DNA of 64,000 bases from Candidatus Kuenenia stuttgartensis. GTDB lineage: Bacteria > Planctomycetota > UBA11346. Positions 61,290 through 64,000 of the stretch are shown in pieces. The position numbers and the translations under genes are program-made. The stretch covers positions 27,217 through 91,216 of the forward strand of contig CAMCMZ010000006.1 in NCBI GenBank assembly GCA_945876185.1, read 5' to 3'. How positions within the stretch are numbered: the stretch's first letter is position 1; each line of letters opens with the position of its first letter. The notes under the pieces were generated by a model, which saw only the letters and a program-made list of their open reading frames with translations, ran no database searches and was not told the origin of the DNA.

Positions 61290-62090
61290 ATGAAACCCAA
61301 GGTACTCGTCTTGCGCGCGGCCGGCACCAATTGCGATGCCGAGACCGCCTACGCCTTCGATCTCGTCGGTGCCGCCAGCACCGTGCTGCACGTCAACCGC
61401 CTGCGCGAAAAGCCGAATCTCCTGCGCGGATACCAGGTCCTGGCCATCCCGGGCGGCTTCAGCTACGGCGATGACGTGGCCTCGGGCCGGATCTTCGCCA
61501 ACGAACTGATGTCGGTGCTCAAGGATGAGCTGCTGACCTTCGTCGCCCGTGGCGGACTCGCGATCGGGATCTGCAACGGCTTCCAAGTCTTGGTGAAGTC
61601 CGGCCTGCTGCCCGGACCCGCTGCGGCTGAGACCAAGGTAAAAACCAAGCCGCGCACCGCGCCAGCACAGCTCACCGCGCCGGAGCAAAACGCCTCGCTC
61701 ACCGACAACACCTCCGGCGTCTACCGCGACTGCTGGGTGAAGGTCGCCGGCGATCCCGGCCGCTGCGTCTGGATCGCCGATGGCGACGAGATCGAACTGC
61801 CGGTCGCGCACGCCGAGGGCCGCTTCGTCGCACCGGCGCCGCTCATCGAACAACTGCGCGCCAACGGCCAGATCGCGCTCCGCTACAGTTCCGGCACCAA
61901 CCCCAACGGCAGCCAGGATGACATCGCCGGCCTGTGCGATGCGACCGGTCGGGTGTTCGGCCTGATGCCGCATCCCGAACGCTTCCTACGCTGGGAAAAC
62001 CACCCGCGCTGGACCCGCGAACCGCGCCGCCGCGAAGGCGACGGCGTGCGCTTCTTCCGCGCCGCCATCCGGTCGCTGAAGGCCGCCTGA
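61290..62090 (+). CDS. purQ: Phosphoribosylformylglycinamidine synthase, glutamine amidotransferase subunit PurQ
   Basis: A 266-residue class I amidotransferase. The substrate-side N-terminus reads KPKVLVLRAAGTNCDAETAYAF, the oxyanion/loop region GYQVLAIPGGFSYGDDVASGRIFANEL, the nucleophile Cys is in GLAIGICNGFQVLVK, and the His-x-Glu pair is in GLMPHPERFLRW. PurQ supplies ammonia for the FGAM synthase step of purine synthesis. It is longer than the ~225 of the small bacterial PurQ, with an insertion around residues 110-130. No purL or purS is nearby. Confidence 0.95.
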   Translation: MKPKVLVLRAAGTNCDAETAYAFDLVGAASTVLHVNRLREKPNLLRGYQVLAIPGGFSYGDDVASGRIFANELMSVLKDELLTFVARGGLAIGICNGFQVLVKSGLLPGPAAAETKVKTKPRTAPAQLTAPEQNASLTDNTSGVYRDCWVKVAGDPGRCVWIADGDEIELPVAHAEGRFVAPAPLIEQLRANGQIALRYSSGTNPNGSQDDIAGLCDATGRVFGLMPHPERFLRWENHPRWTREPRRREGDGVRFFRAAIRSLKAA

Positions 62091-62157
62091 CGTCCTGCCA
62101 TTGCAACTCCGTCCTCCCCTCCACGTCCGCGCCACGATCCTTCCCGAGCGAGACCCC

Positions 62158-63534
62158 ATGACCATGCCCCGCTTCCTCGTTCCCTCCCTCTGCCTGGCCC
62201 TCGCCGCGCTCGCGGCCGGCGAAGCTGATCTGCCGAAGCCGGTACCGGTCACCGTCGGCGGTGATAATCATCAGGTTAAAACCACGCCAAAGAAAGATAT
62301 CAATCTGACTCCTGCGAAGGAAGACCCGGCCGAAGGCGTGAAGGTGCGCGAACTCTACTTCAGCGCCTTCGATGGTTCAGCCTGGGGCGCCTGGCAGAAG
62401 CACGGCCAGGCCTTCACCCCCGGCAACCCGATCGTGTGGTCAGCCCCGGAAGGCCATTGGAAGGTCTACCTGCGCAAGATCCGTGAAAGCGGCGCCGCCC
62501 TGCCGGTGCCCGATGCGACCACCAAGCCGCTGGCCGAGTTCATCACCGACCGCACCGCACCGGTCGTCGCGGTAACCTTCCCCGGCAACAAGGCGCAGCT
62601 GCGCGGCGAGGACAAGTACACCGTGACTTGGACCGCGGCCGATCCCTACCTGCGTCCAAACCCGGTGTCGGTCAAGTTCTCACGCGATGGCAACGGCACT
62701 TTCGAAACCGTCGCCACCGGCCTGCCCAACAACGGCAGCTATGAGTGGACGGTGCCCAAGAGCATGACCAACGCAGGCGTGCTGCGGGTCGAGGTGATGG
62801 ACGCCGCCACCAACGTCGGCCTGGCCGAAGCGACCGGACTCATCATCGACTCGATCAAGCCGCGCGGCCGGGTGACCGGACCGGCGATCGCCAAGAGCCA
62901 GGACCTCGCCCTCGATACCGAGGTGACCAAGGAAGGCTATTCCGGGCTCAAAACCGCCCGCTTGTACGTCAGCCAGGATGACGGCACGAGCTGGACCGAA
63001 GGCCCCTTCCTGGCAGAACCCTGGAAGACCGTGGGCTGGAAGGCCCCCGCCGATGGCAGGTTCCGTCTCGCCATCGTCGCCACCGACGGCGCCGGCAACC
63101 AGACTGCCGCGCCCAAGGGCAAGGAAGGCTTCGAGACCATCGTCGACACCACCGCGCCGTCGCTGCAGTTGAACTCGGTGATCGGCATCACTGACGCCGC
63201 CGGCGGCGCAGCCAAGCGCGCCTTCAAGCCTGACGACCGGGTGAAGGTGGTCTTCATCGCCAAGGACGCCAACCTCGCCGCCAACTCGGTCGCGGTGTTC
63301 CTCCAGTACTCGCCCGACAAGGGATGGATTGAGCTCGCCAAGGGACTACCCACCGAGACCGCCTACTTCTTCAGCATCCCCAAGGATTCGGTCGAGACCA
63401 AGAAGGCCCGGATCAAGGTCATCGCCAGCGACATCGCCAGCAATGTCGGTGAAGTCGTCGCCAGCGAGACCTTCGAGATCCAGACCTCGGTCAAGGAAGA
63501 CGTGATGCCGGAATTCGATCCAAACAGCAAGTGA
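62158..63534 (+). CDS. Secreted protein with Ig-like domains, function unknown
   Basis: About 458 residues with a signal (PRFLVPSLCLALAALAAGEA). The mature part contains beta-sandwich modules with patterns such as TVTWTAADPYLRPNPVSVKFSRDGNGTFETVA, DAATNVGLAEATGLIIDSIKP, TARLYVSQDDGTSWTEG and FRLAIVATDGAGNQTAAP. These resemble bacterial Ig-like/FN3-type domains seen in secreted proteins. No catalytic motif is seen. ATG at 62158 and 62164 are both possible starts. It follows purQ by 67 bases. A copy of the palindromic repeat family follows it. Confidence 0.7.
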   Translation: MTMPRFLVPSLCLALAALAAGEADLPKPVPVTVGGDNHQVKTTPKKDINLTPAKEDPAEGVKVRELYFSAFDGSAWGAWQKHGQAFTPGNPIVWSAPEGHWKVYLRKIRESGAALPVPDATTKPLAEFITDRTAPVVAVTFPGNKAQLRGEDKYTVTWTAADPYLRPNPVSVKFSRDGNGTFETVATGLPNNGSYEWTVPKSMTNAGVLRVEVMDAATNVGLAEATGLIIDSIKPRGRVTGPAIAKSQDLALDTEVTKEGYSGLKTARLYVSQDDGTSWTEGPFLAEPWKTVGWKAPADGRFRLAIVATDGAGNQTAAPKGKEGFETIVDTTAPSLQLNSVIGITDAAGGAAKRAFKPDDRVKVVFIAKDANLAANSVAVFLQYSPDKGWIELAKGLPTETAYFFSIPKDSVETKKARIKVIASDIASNVGEVVASETFEIQTSVKEDVMPEFDPNSK

Positions 63535-63624
63535 TCCTGCCCGAATCGTGACCGCAGGAACGGCCTCGCCTTGCGGCGGAGCCGCTCCTCCTAAATCTCA
63601 AACAAGATTTCCATAAATTGTTGG

Positions 63625-63826
63625 AAAAAATCGCAAGTGCACCCCTGATGCAAGGCGGGAGGAGGGAGTTTGGCAGCGCCGCGTCAGGACGGGTGTGGCC
63701 GCACGGTCGCTTGTCCGCTGTGACGAAACTGGATTTGCCGAAACCGTTCTCAGGGGCAGAGAAACACCTGTCCGGACGACGGAAGCCGACGACCAACGCC
63801 GCAGATGGGGTGCAATTGCGATTTTT
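63625..63826 (+). repeat. Dispersed palindromic repeat, long form, copy D
   Basis: A 202-bp copy in the same orientation as copy A. It starts AAAAAATCGCAAGTGC, ends GCAATTGCGATTTTT, and carries a diverged inner part (the internal GTCAGGACGGGTG half is kept, with the partner now CACCTGTCCGGAC). It sits in the 318-base gap between the Ig-like protein gene and the convergent IS630-type gene fragment. Apart from this repeat the gap shows nothing else recognisable. Confidence 0.87.
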
Positions 63827-63852
63827 GGTTCATTTTACGGTTGTCAGGTGCA

Positions 63853-64000
63853 CTAGTGTCCCGTATCTGAAGAGTCTTGAATAATACTTTTGCCTGCTCC
63901 CTTGAGGGTGGCAAGGCAGAACCGCTCGATCGAACCGAGGATCTGGTCGGCGGTCTTCACCCAGGTGAATGGCTTGGGTGCCGCGTTGTTCGCCGCGAGA
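63853..64000 (-). mobile_element. IS630-family transposase, C-terminal part cut by the window edge
   Basis: The minus-strand frame reads (L)AANNAAPKPFTWVKTADQILGSIERFCLATLKGAGKS to a stop at 63853. The NxxPKPFxWxKTADxIL motif is a typical C-terminus of IS630-type DDE transposases. The N-terminal part lies beyond the window, so intactness cannot be judged. The IS end with its inverted repeat probably lies within 63830-63852. The sequence between the stop and copy D of the palindromic repeat is short. Confidence 0.85.

Overview
This is a high-GC, gene-dense window from a Gram-negative (diderm) bacterium. Evidence for an outer membrane with LPS is a Kdo transferase (waaA), a KdsC-type phosphatase, a TolC family protein, an AsmA-like protein and an MlaF-like ATPase. 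The mix of a Hanks-type Ser/Thr kinase, sigma-54 with an NtrC partner, a C-minus bL31, long lysine/alanine tails on ribosomal proteins, and Calx-beta, FGE-like and nidogen-like secreted proteins recalls Planctomycetota or a related PVC lineage. No rRNA or marker tree was available, so this placement is inference.

Layout. 0.1-7.1 kb: a small membrane protein, a lone ketosynthase, the minus-strand operon murA / cyclodeaminase-like / AsmA-like, an AraC-type regulator containing a G9 tract, and an unknown protein. 7.2-23.1 kb: a type I secretion locus with TolC, a peptidase-dead C39-like ABC exporter, HlyD, a Calx-beta protein, an FGE-like lipoprotein, a small outer-membrane-like protein, and a 2066-residue probable substrate built from 19 units of about 40 residues plus two RTX-related modules. 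It is followed by a decayed fragment joined to a piece of a waaA-like gene. 23.6-33.7 kb: a PanB-like protein, stand-alone coaC, waaA with an in-frame 21-bp tandem repeat, a CxxCxxxCC-type protein, a small secreted protein, pyrI and pyrB, a Ser/Thr kinase, and rpoN. 34-42 kb: a glycosyltransferase, a NeuA-like/KdsC fusion, glnE, a PilB/GspE ATPase and a zincin-type protein. 42-49.3 kb: a nidogen-domain surface protein with lipoproteins, then a double pseudo-protease next to an active HtrA. 49.3-54.8 kb: minus-strand translation genes prfA, rpmE, rplI, rpsR, ssb, rpsF and rpsT, then a TPR protein. 54.9-63.5 kb: def, an NtrB/NtrC-like pair, surE, mlaF, a CoA-binding protein, a degenerate transketolase-like protein, purQ and a secreted Ig-like protein. 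The right edge cuts an IS630-type transposase.

The window is rich in small repeats. A palindromic family of about 100 or 200 bp with T-tracts on both strands occurs four times, at three loci, each between convergent gene ends. Short tandem repeats lie inside or beside tolC, waaA, pyrB/pyrI and the zincin gene. The pyrB/pyrI repeat produces a chain of 6-codon ORFs with ATGA overlaps between the two cistrons. A REP-like palindrome sits in frame inside one CDS. The first 159 bases hold no gene I can support. Opposite-strand long ORFs are treated as GC-rich shadows.
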